Part shown: piece by piece, positions 1 to 8,633 of the stretch
Layout: every line of letters begins with the position of its first letter
Numbering within the stretch: position 1 is the stretch's first letter
Source of the DNA: Alphaproteobacteria bacterium RIFCSPHIGHO2_12_FULL_66_14
GTDB lineage: Bacteria > Pseudomonadota > Alphaproteobacteria > Reyranellales > Reyranellaceae
Length of the DNA stretch: 32,645 nucleotides
NCBI GenBank assembly: GCA_001767945.1
Contig: MEMN01000046.1
Span: 679 to 33,323 of the forward strand
Direction of reading: 5' to 3'
Position numbers and translations under genes: made by a program
The notes under the pieces: model-generated
What the model was told of the DNA's origin: nothing
Database searches by the model: none
The model's input: only the letters and a program-made list of their open reading frames with translations

Positions 1-3000
1 CAGTCGACCTTGCCGAGCTTGCGCAACACCACGAACTCGTCGCGGTTGGTCCCGATGGTGCCGTAGTAGTTGAAGCCGTAGGCCTGCTGGGCATAGCCGC
101 CGATCATGTGCGTCGGCTTCATCACCACGCGCGTGACCGAGTTGTGGATGCCGCCGCGGTTGCCGGTCATCTCCGAGCCCGGCACGTTCACGATCTTCTC
201 CTGCGCGTGGTACATGAAGAGCGTGCCTTCCTTCATGCGCTGGGAGACGACGGCGCGGGCGACCAGGGCGCCGTTCACGTTGTAGGCCTCGATCCAGTCG
301 TTATCGACGATGCCTGCCTTTGCCGCATCGACTTCGCTCAGCCACACGATCGGACCGCCACGCGACAGGGTCAGCATCATCAGGTTGTCGGTGTAGGTGG
401 AGTGGATGCCCCACTTCTGATGCGGCGTGATGAAGTTCAGCACGATCTGCTTCTCGCCGTTCGGCCGGCTGTCGATCACCGGCTTGACGGCGCGGAGGTC
501 GAGCGGCGGGCGGTAGACGCACAGGCCCTCGCCGAACGCCAGCATCCAGAGATGATCCTGGTAGAGCTGCTGGCGCCCGGTGAGCGTGCGCCACGGGATC
601 AGTTCGTGGACGTTGGTGTAGCCCGCGTTGTAGCAGACCTTGTCGCTTTCCAGCCCCGACCAGGTCGGCGCCGAGATGATCTTGCGCGGCTGTGCCACGA
701 CATCGCGGAAGCGGATCTTCTCGTCTTCCTTGGGCAGCGCGAGATGGGTGTGGTCGCGGCCCGTCATTTTCGACAGGGCCGCCCAGGACCGCACGGCCAC
801 CTCGCCGTTGGTCTCGGGCGCCAGCATCAAGAGGGTTTCGGCGGCGTCGATGTCGCTTTCGATCCGCACCAGGCCCTTGGTCGCGCCTTCCGCGGTGACG
901 ACGCCATTCAGCTGCTTCAGGAGCTCGACCTCGTGGCCGGTCGGCCAGGCGATGCCCTTGATACCGTTGCCGATCTTGTCCATCAGCGGCCCGAGCGAGG
1001 TGAAGCGCTTGTAGACGTTGGGATAGTCGCGCTCGACGACGGTGATGGCCGGCATGGTCTTGCCGGGGATTGGCTCGACCTCGCCACGCTTCCAGTCCTT
1101 GACGTCGAAGGGCTGCGCGATCTCGCCCGGGCTGTCGTGCATGATCGGCGTCAGCACGACGTCCTTCTCGACGCCCAGGACCTCGGGCGCCACACGCGAA
1201 AACGCCTTGGCGATCGACTTGTAGATTTCCCAGTCGCTGCGCGCCTCCCACACCGGATCCACCGCGGCCGTCAGCGGATGGATGAAGGGATGCATGTCGG
1301 AAGTGTTGAGGTCGTTTTTCTCGTACCAGGTGGCCGTCGGCAGGACGATGTCGGAGTAGACGCAGGTCGTGGACATGCGGAAGTCGAGCGTGACCAGCAG
1401 GTCGAGCTTCCCTTGCGGCGCCTCCTCGTGCCACACGGCTTCTGCCGGCTTCGCCTTGCCTTCCTGCCCGAGATCCCTGCCCATGACGCCGTGCGTCGTG
1501 CCGAGCAGGTGCTTCAGGAAATACTCGTGCCCCTTGCCCGAAGAGCCGAGCAGGTTGGAGCGCCACACGAACATGTTGCGCGGCCAGTTCTTGGGACCGT
1601 CGGGATCCTCGCAGGAGAGCTTGAGCTCGCCACTCTTGAGCTTTTGGGCCACGTAGTCCTTGGCCTCCATGCCCGCCGCGGCGGCATCGCGCGCCACCTG
1701 CAGCGGATTGGTCTCGAGCTGCGGCGCTGACGGCAGCCAGCCCATGCGCTCGGCCCGGATGTTGTAGTCGATGATCGCGCCATCCCAAGCGCCGGGCGGG
1801 GCAGTCGGCGAGATAATGTCACCGACATTCATGGTCTCGTAGCGCCACTGGTCACTGTGGGCATAGAACGCCGACGTCGAGTTCTGCTGCCGCGGCGGGC
1901 GGCCCCAGTCGAGGGCGAAGGCGAGCGGCGCCCAGCCGGCCTGCGGCCGGAGCTTCTCCTGGCCGACATAATGCGCCCAGCCGCCGCCCGACTGGCCGAC
2001 GCAGCCGCACATCGCCAGCATGTTGATCACGCCGCGATAGTTCATGTCGGCGTGGTACCAGTGGTTCATCGCCGCGCCGATGATGATCATCGAGCGGCCG
2101 TTGGTCTTTTCGGCGTTGGTCGCGAACTCGCGCGCCACCTGGATGATCTTGTCGCGCGAGATGCCCGTGATCTTCTCGGCCCACGCCGGCGTGTAGGGAA
2201 CGTCGTCGTCGAGCGACCGGGCGACATTGGGTCCGCCCAGACCGGCATCGACGCCGTAGTTGGCGACGAAGAGGTCGTGGACCGAGGCAACGAAGGTCTC
2301 GCCGTCGACCAGCTTCAGGGATTTCACCGGCACGCGCCGCTTCAGGACGCCCGCGTGATCGGTCGAGGCGAAATGCTCGTGCTTGATGTTGCCGAAATAG
2401 GGAAAGCCGACCTCGACGACATCGTCCCGGACCTCGGCGAGCGACAGCCGCAGGGCGACGTCCCTGCCCGAGGACTCCTTGTTCTCGAGGTTCCACTTGC
2501 CGCTCTCGCCCCAGCGGAAGCCGATCGAGCCGCGCGGCGCCACGACGTCGCCGGAGGTCTCGTCGAAGGCGACGGTCTTCCATTCGGGATTGTTCGACTC
2601 ACCCAGCGAGGCGTCGAAATCGGAGGCGCGCACGAAGCGGTCGGGCACGTACATGCCGTCGCGCTTGGCGAGCCTCACCAGCATCGGCATATCGGTGTAC
2701 TGCCGCACATAGTCGCGGAAATACTTCACCGGCCGATCGACATGGTATTCCTTCAGGATCACGTGGCCCATCGCCATGGCCAGCGCCGAGTCGGTGCCCT
2801 GCTTCACCGACAGCCAGATGTCGCCGAACTTCGACGCCTCGGAATAGTCGGGGCAGATCACCGCGCTCTTCATGCCGCGATAGCGGGCCTCGGTGTAGAA
2901 ATGGGCGTCGGGCGTGCGCGTCTGCGGCACGTTCGAGCCCCACAGGATCACGAAGCCCGCGTTGTACCAGTCGGCCGACTCAGGGACGTCGGTCTGCTCG

Positions 3001-3695
3001 CCCCAGGTCTGCGGCGAGGCCGGCGGCAGATCGCAGTACCAGTCGTAGAACGACATGCAGACGCCGCCGATCAGCGACAGGTAGCGCGAGCCCGCGGCAT
3101 AGGAGACCATCGACATGGCGGGGATCGGCGAGAAGCCGAAGATTCGGTCCGGTCCGTAGGCCTTGGCGGTGTAGGCGTTCGCCGCGGCCACGATCTCGGT
3201 CGCCTCGTCCCAGCCGACGCGCACGAAGCCGCCGTGCCCGCGCTTGCTGGTGTAGGCCTCGCGCTTCTTTGGATCCTCGACGATCGAGGCCCAGGCAGCG
3301 ACCGGCGTCAGGGTGGCGCGGGCCTCGCGCCACAGCCGGAGGAGGCGGGAACGCGCCAGCGGATATTTCACGCGATTGCCGGAATAGAGGTACCAGCTGT
3401 AGCTGGCGCCGCGCGAACAGCCGCGCGGCTCGTGGTTCGGCAGTTCGGGGCGCGTGCGGGGATAATCGGTCTGCTGCGTCTCCCAGGTGACGATTCCGCC
3501 CTTGACGTAGATCTTCCACGAGCACGAGCCGGTGCAGTTGGCGCCGTGCGTCGAGCGCACGATCTTGTCGTGCTGCCAGCGCTTGCGGTAGGCGTCCTCC
3601 CAACCGCGGCTCTCTTCGGTGGTGATGCCGTGGCCGTCGGCGAACGGCTCCCTGACCTTCTTGAAGAACGTCAGGCGATCGAGGAAGTGCGACAT
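1..3695 (-). CDS. narG: Respiratory nitrate reductase alpha subunit NarG (3' end cut by window edge)
   Basis: This is the catalytic subunit of the membrane-bound nitrate reductase. It reduces nitrate to nitrite at a bis-MGD molybdenum centre on the cytoplasmic side, taking electrons from NarH and NarI. My reading of the minus strand from ATG 3695 gives about 1231 codons, against about 1247 in E. coli NarG, so only a few C-terminal residues are missing. H50, C54, C58 and C93 of the FS0 iron-sulfur site and the molybdenum-ligand Asp222 (FYDWYCD) fall at the same numbers as in E. coli. The WGSNVPQTRTPDAHF block and the closing GFNYYG region are also present. AAGGATA sits 8 bases before the start. 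The gene follows narK by 12 bases, so they are probably co-transcribed; narHJI should lie beyond the left edge. The ORF track omits it and lists only shadows here. Confidence 0.97.
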   Translation of the reverse strand, partial: MSHFLDRLTFFKKVREPFADGHGITTEESRGWEDAYRKRWQHDKIVRSTHGANCTGSCSWKIYVKGGIVTWETQQTDYPRTRPELPNHEPRGCSRGASYSWYLYSGNRVKYPLARSRLLRLWREARATLTPVAAWASIVEDPKKREAYTSKRGHGGFVRVGWDEATEIVAAANAYTAKAYGPDRIFGFSPIPAMSMVSYAAGSRYLSLIGGVCMSFYDWYCDLPPASPQTWGEQTDVPESADWYNAGFVILWGSNVPQTRTPDAHFYTEARYRGMKSAVICPDYSEASKFGDIWLSVKQGTDSALAMAMGHVILKEYHVDRPVKYFRDYVRQYTDMPMLVRLAKRDGMYVPDRFVRASDFDASLGESNNPEWKTVAFDETSGDVVAPRGSIGFRWGESGKWNLENKESSGRDVALRLSLAEVRDDVVEVGFPYFGNIKHEHFASTDHAGVLKRRVPVKSLKLVDGETFVASVHDLFVANYGVDAGLGGPNVARSLDDDVPYTPAWAEKITGISRDKIIQVAREFATNAEKTNGRSMIIIGAAMNHWYHADMNYRGVINMLAMCGCVGQSGGGWAHYVGQEKLRPQAGWAPLAFALDWGRPPRQQNSTSAFYAHSDQWRYETMNVGDIISPTAPPGAWDGAIIDYNIRAERMGWLPSAPQLETNPLQVARDAAAAGMEAKDYVAQKLKSGELKLSCEDPDGPKNWPRNMFVWRSNLLGSSGKGHEYFLKHLLGTTHGVMGRDLGQEGKAKPAEAVWHEEAPQGKLDLLVTLDFRMSTTCVYSDIVLPTATWYEKNDLNTSDMHPFIHPLTAAVDPVWEARSDWEIYKSIAKAFSRVAPEVLGVEKDVVLTPIMHDSPGEIAQPFDVKDWKRGEVEPIPGKTMPAITVVERDYPNVYKRFTSLGPLMDKIGNGIKGIAWPTGHEVELLKQLNGVVTAEGATKGLVRIESDIDAAETLLMLAPETNGEVAVRSWAALSKMTGRDHTHLALPKEDEKIRFRDVVAQPRKIISAPTWSGLESDKVCYNAGYTNVHELIPWRTLTGRQQLYQDHLWMLAFGEGLCVYRPPLDLRAVKPVIDSRPNGEKQIVLNFITPHQKWGIHSTYTDNLMMLTLSRGGPIVWLSEVDAAKAGIVDNDWIEAYNVNGALVARAVVSQRMKEGTLFMYHAQEKIVNVPGSEMTGNRGGIHNSVTRVVMKPTHMIGGYAQQAYGFNYYGTIGTNRDEFVVLRKLGKVD

Positions 3696-3707
3696 GATGG
3701 ATATCCT

Positions 3708-6455
3708 TCAGCGAGCAGGACTGACCGACGGCACGGACACCGAGGCGCGACCGCGCTCGATGTCGAACAGCAGGCCGCCCCGGCGAGTGTAGAAGAACCA
3801 GGTGATGAAGATGCAGCTGAGGTAGAAGGCGAGGAATCCGTAGAGCGCGAGAGACGCGCCGCCGGTCATCGCGATCGAGGAGCCGAAGCTCTTGGGAATG
3901 AAGAACGCGCCGTAGGCCGCAATCGCCGAGGTGAAGCCGATGATTGCCGCCGATTCCTTGTCGGACTGCATGCGGCGGGTATCGGCCGACGCACCAGGCA
4001 TCAGCCGGTCCATGTCCTTGCGCATGATCGCCGGGATCATCTGGAAGGTCGACGCGTTGCCGACGCCGCTGGCGAAGAACAGCAGCAGGAACATGGCGAA
4101 GAAGCCGGCGAAGTTCTTCTCGCCCAGAAAATGCACGACACCGAGCGCGCCCAGCGCCATGACGGCGAACACCCAGAAGGTGACGCGGCCGCCGCCCCAG
4201 CGGTCGGCTACCCAACCGGTCAGCGAGCGCGAGAGCGCGCCGACCAGCGGCCCGAGGAACGCGTACTGAAGGGCGTTGATCTCGGGGAACTGCGTCTTGG
4301 CGAGCAGCGGAAAGCCCGCCGAGTAGCCGATGAAGGAGCCGAAGGTGCCGGTGTAGAGCCAGCACATGATCCAGTTATGCCGGCGCTGGAAGATCACCGA
4401 CTGCTCGGCGAACGAGGCCTTGGCCGAGGCGATGTCGTTCATGCCGAACCAGGCCGCGAAGGCGGAGGCCGCGATGAACGGCACCCAGATGAAGCCTGCG
4501 TTCTGCAGCCACATCTTGCCGCCGCCGGCGTCCGTCACGACCTGCGGATCGCCGCCCAGCCAGCCGAACACGCCGGCCGTGATGACCAGTGGCACGACGA
4601 ACTGAACGACGCTGACGCCGAGGTTGCCGAGCCCCGCGTTCAGGGCCAACGCGTTGCCCTTCTCCGCCTTGGGGAAGAAGAACGAGATGTTGGACATCGA
4701 GGAGGCGAAGTTGCCGCCGCCGAAGCCGCAGAGCAGCGCCAGGACGAGGAAGATCCAGTAGGGCGTGGCCGGGTTCTGCACGGCGTAGCCGATGCCGACC
4801 GCCGGGATCATCAGCGACCAGGTCACCACCGTCGTCCACAGCCGGCCGCCGAAGATCGGGACGGTGAAGGAATAGAAGATGCGCAGCGTCGCGCCGGTGA
4901 CGCCGGGCAGCGCCGCAAGCCAGAAGAGCTGATCGGTGGTGTAGCGGAAGCCGATCGAGGGCAACTTGGCCACAACCACGGACCACACCATCCAGACCGC
5001 GAACGACAGCAGCAGGGCGGGGATCGAGATCGCGAGATTGCGCCGCGCGATCTGCCGCCCCTTCTCCTCCCAGAACGTCTTGTCCTCCGGGCGCCAATCC
5101 TCGAGGGTTTTGCCCGAGAGCTTGCCCACGTGCTGCGGTCCGTGGATTTCCCGCATTTCCGGCAGTTCGGGCAGCCTATCCAGCGCCTCGCCCGCCGCCT
5201 CGCGCTCCATGGCGCGGATCGAGACATGCATCCAGACCAGCGAGACGGCAGCGACCAGGAACATGAGCATGAAGCAGCTCGTCCAGACGCCCGTCAGATC
5301 GTTCAGGACTCCGAAAGCGATCGGCAGCACGAAGCCGCCAAGTCCGCCAACCAGGCCGACCACACCGCCGACGGCGCCGACATGCTTGGGATAGTAGACC
5401 GGGATGTGCTTGTAGACCGCTGCCTTGCCGAGGCTCATGAAAAAGCCCAGCACGAAGGCCGCCACGGTAAAGGGCACCAGACCCATCTCCAGCGTGAAGG
5501 AGATCGGCCCGGTGATGCCTTTCACGATGTACTGGGTCGGCGGATAAGACATCACGAAGCAGGCGGCCACCGAGACGCCGAACGTCCAGTACATCACGCG
5601 CCGTGCGCCGAACTTGTCCGATAGAATGCCGCCGTAGATACGAAACAGGCTGGCCGGCACCGAATAGGCGGCGCCGATCATTCCGGCCGTCGTGATGTCG
5701 AGCCCGTAGACGCCGATCAAATAGCGCGGCAGCCACAACGCCAGCGCTACGAAGCCGCCGAAGACGAAGAAGTAGTAGAGCGAGAAGCGCCAGACCTGGA
5801 TATTGCGCAGCGGCTCAAGCATTGCCGAAATCGGCTCCGGCTTGGTCCCCGCTTTGCGCCGTGCCGCGACCTGCGGGTCGTCCTTGGTGGTGAACCAGAA
5901 GATCACCGCCATGACGACGAGCGCCACGGCCCAGATGTCGGCGACGGCTTTCCAGCCGTACGCGACCATGATGAAAGGCGCCACGAACTTGGTGACGGCG
6001 GCGCCGACGTTGCCGGCGCCGAAGATGCCCAGCGCGGTACCCTGCTTACCCGCGTCATACCAACGGGACACATAGGCGATGCCGACCGCGAACGAGCCGC
6101 CGGCGATGCCGACGCCGAGTGCCGCCAGGAGGAAAGTCGGATAGTCGTAGGCGTAGGTGAGCAGCCAGGTCGCCACCGCTGCGGCGATCATCACGCCGAC
6201 ATAGACGACGCGCCCACCGTACTGGTCGGCCCAGATGCCGAGAACCAGCCTGATCAGCGAGCCGGTCAGGATCGGCGTGCCCACCAGCAGGCCGAACTGC
6301 GTGTCGCTGAGCCCGAGGTCCTTCTTGATCTGGATGCCGATGATGGAAAAGATCGTCCAGACGGCAAAGCAGACGGTAAAGGCGAAGGTGCTCATGCCGA
6401 GCGCCACGCCACGTCCTTCTGCAGGTGTCTCTTGAACGGTCGTCGGTCGTTGCAT
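3708..6455 (-). CDS. narK: NarK1-NarK2 fused nitrate/nitrite transporter
   Basis: At 915 residues this is twice the length of a normal NarK and contains two complete major-facilitator domains, roughly residues 16-415 and 471-905, joined by a charged hydrophilic linker. In Paracoccus such fusions combine a NarK1-type proton/nitrate symporter with a NarK2-type nitrate/nitrite antiporter in the inner membrane. Seen here: the substrate-binding arginines of the first half (R69 in TPILTGSLIRL and R272 in ASLFRIYGG), the matching arginine near 525 in the second half (GATLRIFYSF), and glycine-rich nitrate signatures (FGAGNVGAAV; NAGLGNLGVSVVQ). It feeds nitrate to NarG, which starts 12 bases downstream. 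A Fnr-type box lies 67 bases upstream of the ATG, consistent with induction under oxygen limitation. Which half does which transport reaction is inferred from family knowledge. Confidence 0.95.
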   Translation of the reverse strand: MQRPTTVQETPAEGRGVALGMSTFAFTVCFAVWTIFSIIGIQIKKDLGLSDTQFGLLVGTPILTGSLIRLVLGIWADQYGGRVVYVGVMIAAAVATWLLTYAYDYPTFLLAALGVGIAGGSFAVGIAYVSRWYDAGKQGTALGIFGAGNVGAAVTKFVAPFIMVAYGWKAVADIWAVALVVMAVIFWFTTKDDPQVAARRKAGTKPEPISAMLEPLRNIQVWRFSLYYFFVFGGFVALALWLPRYLIGVYGLDITTAGMIGAAYSVPASLFRIYGGILSDKFGARRVMYWTFGVSVAACFVMSYPPTQYIVKGITGPISFTLEMGLVPFTVAAFVLGFFMSLGKAAVYKHIPVYYPKHVGAVGGVVGLVGGLGGFVLPIAFGVLNDLTGVWTSCFMLMFLVAAVSLVWMHVSIRAMEREAAGEALDRLPELPEMREIHGPQHVGKLSGKTLEDWRPEDKTFWEEKGRQIARRNLAISIPALLLSFAVWMVWSVVVAKLPSIGFRYTTDQLFWLAALPGVTGATLRIFYSFTVPIFGGRLWTTVVTWSLMIPAVGIGYAVQNPATPYWIFLVLALLCGFGGGNFASSMSNISFFFPKAEKGNALALNAGLGNLGVSVVQFVVPLVITAGVFGWLGGDPQVVTDAGGGKMWLQNAGFIWVPFIAASAFAAWFGMNDIASAKASFAEQSVIFQRRHNWIMCWLYTGTFGSFIGYSAGFPLLAKTQFPEINALQYAFLGPLVGALSRSLTGWVADRWGGGRVTFWVFAVMALGALGVVHFLGEKNFAGFFAMFLLLFFASGVGNASTFQMIPAIMRKDMDRLMPGASADTRRMQSDKESAAIIGFTSAIAAYGAFFIPKSFGSSIAMTGGASLALYGFLAFYLSCIFITWFFYTRRGGLLFDIERGRASVSVPSVSPAR

Positions 6456-6522
6456 CGGATGCTCCCGGTCCGTCGCACGGTGGCGACGTCGGGCAGCATC
6501 GGGGCAACGCGCCCCGGTTTAC

Positions 6523-6536
6523 TTGACGTGCATCAA
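6523..6536. promoter_or_regulatory. Fnr/Dnr/Nnr-type operator
   Basis: TTGACGTGCATCAA is a near-perfect match to the Fnr-family palindrome TTGAT-N4-ATCAA. It lies between the divergent narK (67 bases upstream of its ATG) and the Crp/Fnr-like gene (115 bases upstream of its ATG). The distance suits activation of narKG by an oxygen- or NO-responsive Fnr-family protein. The TTG at its left end is the spurious start of the extended ORF given in the track. Confidence 0.75.
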
Positions 6537-6568
6537 GCCCGGTATCGGCGGCGGGAAACTTCGGCTAT

Positions 6569-6614
6569 CCGTTCTCTTTTGCGAACGGAGCCCGTTCACA
6601 TTTGGTAAGAACGG
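6569..6614. repeat. Array of four CCGTTC/GAACGG half-sites
   Basis: The sequence runs CCGTTC-N8-GAACGG-N3-CCGTTC-N11-GAACGG, that is two consecutive inverted repeats of the same hexamer in the 5' region of the Crp/Fnr-like gene. Either pair could also fold as a 6-bp hairpin in the mRNA leader. An operator array is the more natural reading because four equal half-sites are grouped within 46 bases. The binding protein is unknown. Confidence 0.5.
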
Positions 6615-6651
6615 CGCGTCGAGGCTTCAGGCGGGAGGGCAGGACCAGATC

Positions 6652-7335
6652 ATGCGTACGACCGATCTACCGCTGATCCGCCGCTCGCGCCTGTTCGCCC
6701 AGGTGGCGGAGCCCGATCTGGCGGCGATGCTGACCGCCTGCTTCGTCCAGACGCTGCCCGAGGGCGCCGTCCTCTGTCGCCAGGGCGAGAAGGCAGAGTT
6801 TCTCCATGTCGTCCTGTCCGGCCGCGTCGGCCTGTTCGGCGAGGCGGCCCGCGACGAGGCGCTGGTCGAGTTCTTCGGACCGGGTGACGCCTTCATCGTG
6901 CCCGCCGTGGTGCTCGACGCCCCCTATCTGCTGACGGCGCGGCTGCTGGGCGAGGGCCGCATCCTGATGTGGCCGGCGCCGGCATTCCGCGCCCAGGTGC
7001 GGGCGACCGGCCCCTTGGCGTATGGCGCCGTGCTCCTGCTGTCCGGCTACTGGCGGACGCTGGTCGGTCAGATCAAGGACCTGAAGCTGCTGTCGGCGAT
7101 CGAGCGGCTCTCGGCGTTCCTGCTGGCGCTGGCGCCGCGCGATACAGGACCCGTCACGGTAACCCTTCCCGGCGGCCGGCGGCTGATGGCGGGACGGCTG
7201 GGCGTCACGCCGCAGAGCCTGTCGCGGGCGTTTGCCGCGTTGCGGCCCCTCGGCGTCAGTGGCGGCGGTCGCCAGGTCGTCATCGCCGATCCGGCACGTC
7301 TGCGCGAATTCGCGGGGGCCCGTGCCCTGAAGTAA
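6652..7335 (+). CDS. Crp/Fnr-family transcriptional regulator
   Basis: A 227-residue protein with an N-terminal cyclic-nucleotide-binding-type beta roll (about 10-120, with LPEGAVLCRQGEKAEFLHVVLSGRVGLF), a dimerisation helix (about 125-160) and a C-terminal winged helix-turn-helix (about 172-215; AGRLGVTPQSLSRAF). The start was taken at ATG 6652, preceded by GGGAGGGCAGG; the track's earlier TTG start would lie in an operator. It has only two cysteines near the N-terminus and lacks the four-cysteine cluster of Fnr, so it probably does not carry a 4Fe-4S oxygen sensor. A Dnr/NnrR-like nitrogen-oxide sensor or a Crp-like protein is more likely. The recognition helix has Q-S-L-S-R where Fnr has E-T-I-S-R. 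Divergent placement from narKG suggests it regulates nitrate respiration, which is an inference. Confidence 0.88.
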   Translation: MRTTDLPLIRRSRLFAQVAEPDLAAMLTACFVQTLPEGAVLCRQGEKAEFLHVVLSGRVGLFGEAARDEALVEFFGPGDAFIVPAVVLDAPYLLTARLLGEGRILMWPAPAFRAQVRATGPLAYGAVLLLSGYWRTLVGQIKDLKLLSAIERLSAFLLALAPRDTGPVTVTLPGGRRLMAGRLGVTPQSLSRAFAALRPLGVSGGGRQVVIADPARLREFAGARALK

Positions 7336-7469
7336 CGGGCGCGGCGGAACGGAGAACGGACTGCGACCAGGATGTGATCCTCGCCTGAACGGCACGGCAC
7401 GTCTTTGCACAAGCATACGGGTCAACGCGGATGATCAACGGCGTCTTCGGCCCAAATTGGGGCATGCCC

Positions 7470-7485
7470 ATCACCCATTGATCAC
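7470..7485 (+). promoter_or_regulatory. EPS box 1, upstream of FkbM methyltransferase
   Basis: ATCACCCATTGATCAC matches the recurring box ACCACAGRTTGRTCAC at 13 of 16 positions, including the whole TTGATCAC core. It ends 62 bases before the GTG start at 7548. A possible -10 element, TAGCAT, begins 23 bases after the core. The rest of the 212-base gap (7336-7547) holds only a second, inverted TTGATCAT (7431-7438) without matching flanks. Confidence 0.55.
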
Positions 7486-7547
7486 ACGCGCTTCCCCATT
7501 GTCTCTCTAGCATCGACGCTCCGTTTGTCCTCTCGGGAGAAATCGCC

Positions 7548-8324
7548 GTGGCAGTCAGCGACACTAAGGAGCCTACGCAGCGCGAAGTAGCGCTCGGGCA
7601 GGCGCTCAAGGCCCGTCTCAAGGACGTGCTGCGACCGCTGGCTTCAGCTCTGCCGGATCTCTCGGGCCTGCCCTCGTGGCCACGCACGATGGCAATGCTT
7701 CAGCGTGGCGGCTTTTCTCCGACCACCGTCTTCGACATCGGCGTCGGCTACGGCACCTTCCCGCTCTACCGGGCGTTCCCAAGCGCATTCTATCATCTGG
7801 TCGATCCAGCGCGGGAGTCGCTCGCCTATATGCAAAAATTGTCGCGCCGATTGCGCTGTGAAATTCACCCCGTCGCTCTCGGTGATCACGATGGAGAGGC
7901 AGTGCTCGAAGTCCGCGCCGACATCCAGGAATCGACCCTGCTCGAGGAAGTCGGGCAGCGGCAGGTGCGCCGCATCGACCGAGTCCCGATCCATCGGTTC
8001 GACACCCTATTCGGCCCGATTGCACGGCCCGCTTTTTGCAAGATCGACGTGCAAGGCGCCGAGCTGATGGTGCTGGCCGGCATGACCGGGCGACTCAGCG
8101 AGATTGATGCCTTGGTGATCGAGACCAGCACCATCGCCACAGTCAAGGGTGGGGCAGAGGTCCATGACATCGTGCGCTTCCTGGGTGAACACGGATTTTT
8201 CCTGGCCGATGTCGTCGGCCTGCGCCGTCGGCCGCTCGATGGCGCAACGGCGCAGCTCGATCTGCTGTTCGTGCCCAACAATGCTGCGCCGCGCCATGAT
8301 CGGCGTTGGTCGGCCCGCCTCTGA
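7548..8324 (+). CDS. FkbM-family SAM-dependent methyltransferase
   Basis: This 258-residue protein has the FkbM methyltransferase layout: a SAM-binding glycine loop (VFDIGVGYGTFPLYRAF, about 62-78), the acidic end of beta-2 (HLVDPARESL), and the FkbM-typical block FCKIDVQGAELMVLAGM near residue 165. Family members O-methylate natural products and surface glycans. In this context a sugar of the exopolysaccharide is a likely target, though the sequence does not show the substrate. The GTG start is preceded by CGGGAGA at good spacing. It stands alone between a box-type promoter and a hairpin terminator, so it is probably monocistronic. A second FkbM gene lies at 29951-30709 and the two are clearly diverged. 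Confidence 0.87.
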   Translation: MAVSDTKEPTQREVALGQALKARLKDVLRPLASALPDLSGLPSWPRTMAMLQRGGFSPTTVFDIGVGYGTFPLYRAFPSAFYHLVDPARESLAYMQKLSRRLRCEIHPVALGDHDGEAVLEVRADIQESTLLEEVGQRQVRRIDRVPIHRFDTLFGPIARPAFCKIDVQGAELMVLAGMTGRLSEIDALVIETSTIATVKGGAEVHDIVRFLGEHGFFLADVVGLRRRPLDGATAQLDLLFVPNNAAPRHDRRWSARL

Positions 8325-8342
8325 GAATTCAGCGTCCGATCC

Positions 8343-8370
8343 ATTGCGGCGTGAGACCGCAATCTTTATA
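8343..8370 (+). terminator. Rho-independent terminator after FkbM gene
   Basis: A perfect 7-bp stem, ATTGCGG/CCGCAAT, with a 7-base loop is followed by CTTTATAATT. It begins 19 bases after the methyltransferase stop. The T tract is short and interrupted, so termination may be partial. Confidence 0.6.
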
Positions 8371-8530
8371 ATTGTTGCGTCAACGGTGGCCAAGCTGTGA
8401 CCATGCGATGTGTGGTGCTGGCAGGCTTGCACTGCGACTGTGCACGCGCAACATCTGGCCAGGTTCGAATTTCGTCCACGTGCCTGCGATGAGTTGTCAA
8501 AATTGAACGACATGCGGAACCGAAACATTC

Positions 8531-8554
8531 CTGTGTCGTTTTGCTGTGTCGTTT
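8531..8554 (+). repeat. Direct repeat CTGTGTCGTTT, two copies
   Basis: Two exact 11-base copies start 13 bases apart (8531 and 8544), about 80-100 bases before the lipoprotein start. OmpR/PhoB-type regulators often bind direct repeats, so this could be the autoregulatory site of the response regulator two genes downstream; this is inference. Elsewhere in the roughly 310-base gap 8325-8633 I see the terminator above and no convincing gene. Confidence 0.35.
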
Positions 8555-8633
8555 GTGTGATCGGGTCCACGGTATGCCGCAAACCCGCCACACGACTCGC
8601 CTAGGCCTCTCACAACGCTCTTGCGGAAGTAAA

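Noticed and set aside
301-1788. 495-residue minus-strand ORF inside narG
   Set aside because: It is a different frame of narG with arginine-rich, unconserved sequence. The true narG frame is the one absent from the track because it has no stop in the window.
2023-2030. TTGATCAC within narG as an eighth EPS box
   Set aside because: Only the 8-base core matches; the ACCACAGR half is absent and it lies inside coding sequence, so chance is sufficient.
1857-5624. 1255-residue plus-strand ORF across narG and narK
   Set aside because: It lies antisense to two clearly conserved genes, spans their junction, and is Arg/His/Ala-rich without domain signals. It arises from the third-position GC bias of the real genes.
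7431-7438. Inverted TTGATCAT near EPS box 1
   Set aside because: The flanking half matches at only two of eight positions and no minus-strand gene starts at a suitable distance.
8541-8633. Upstream TTG start of the lipoprotein ORF
   Set aside because: It has no ribosome site and would bury the lipoprotein signal peptide 40 residues into the protein.
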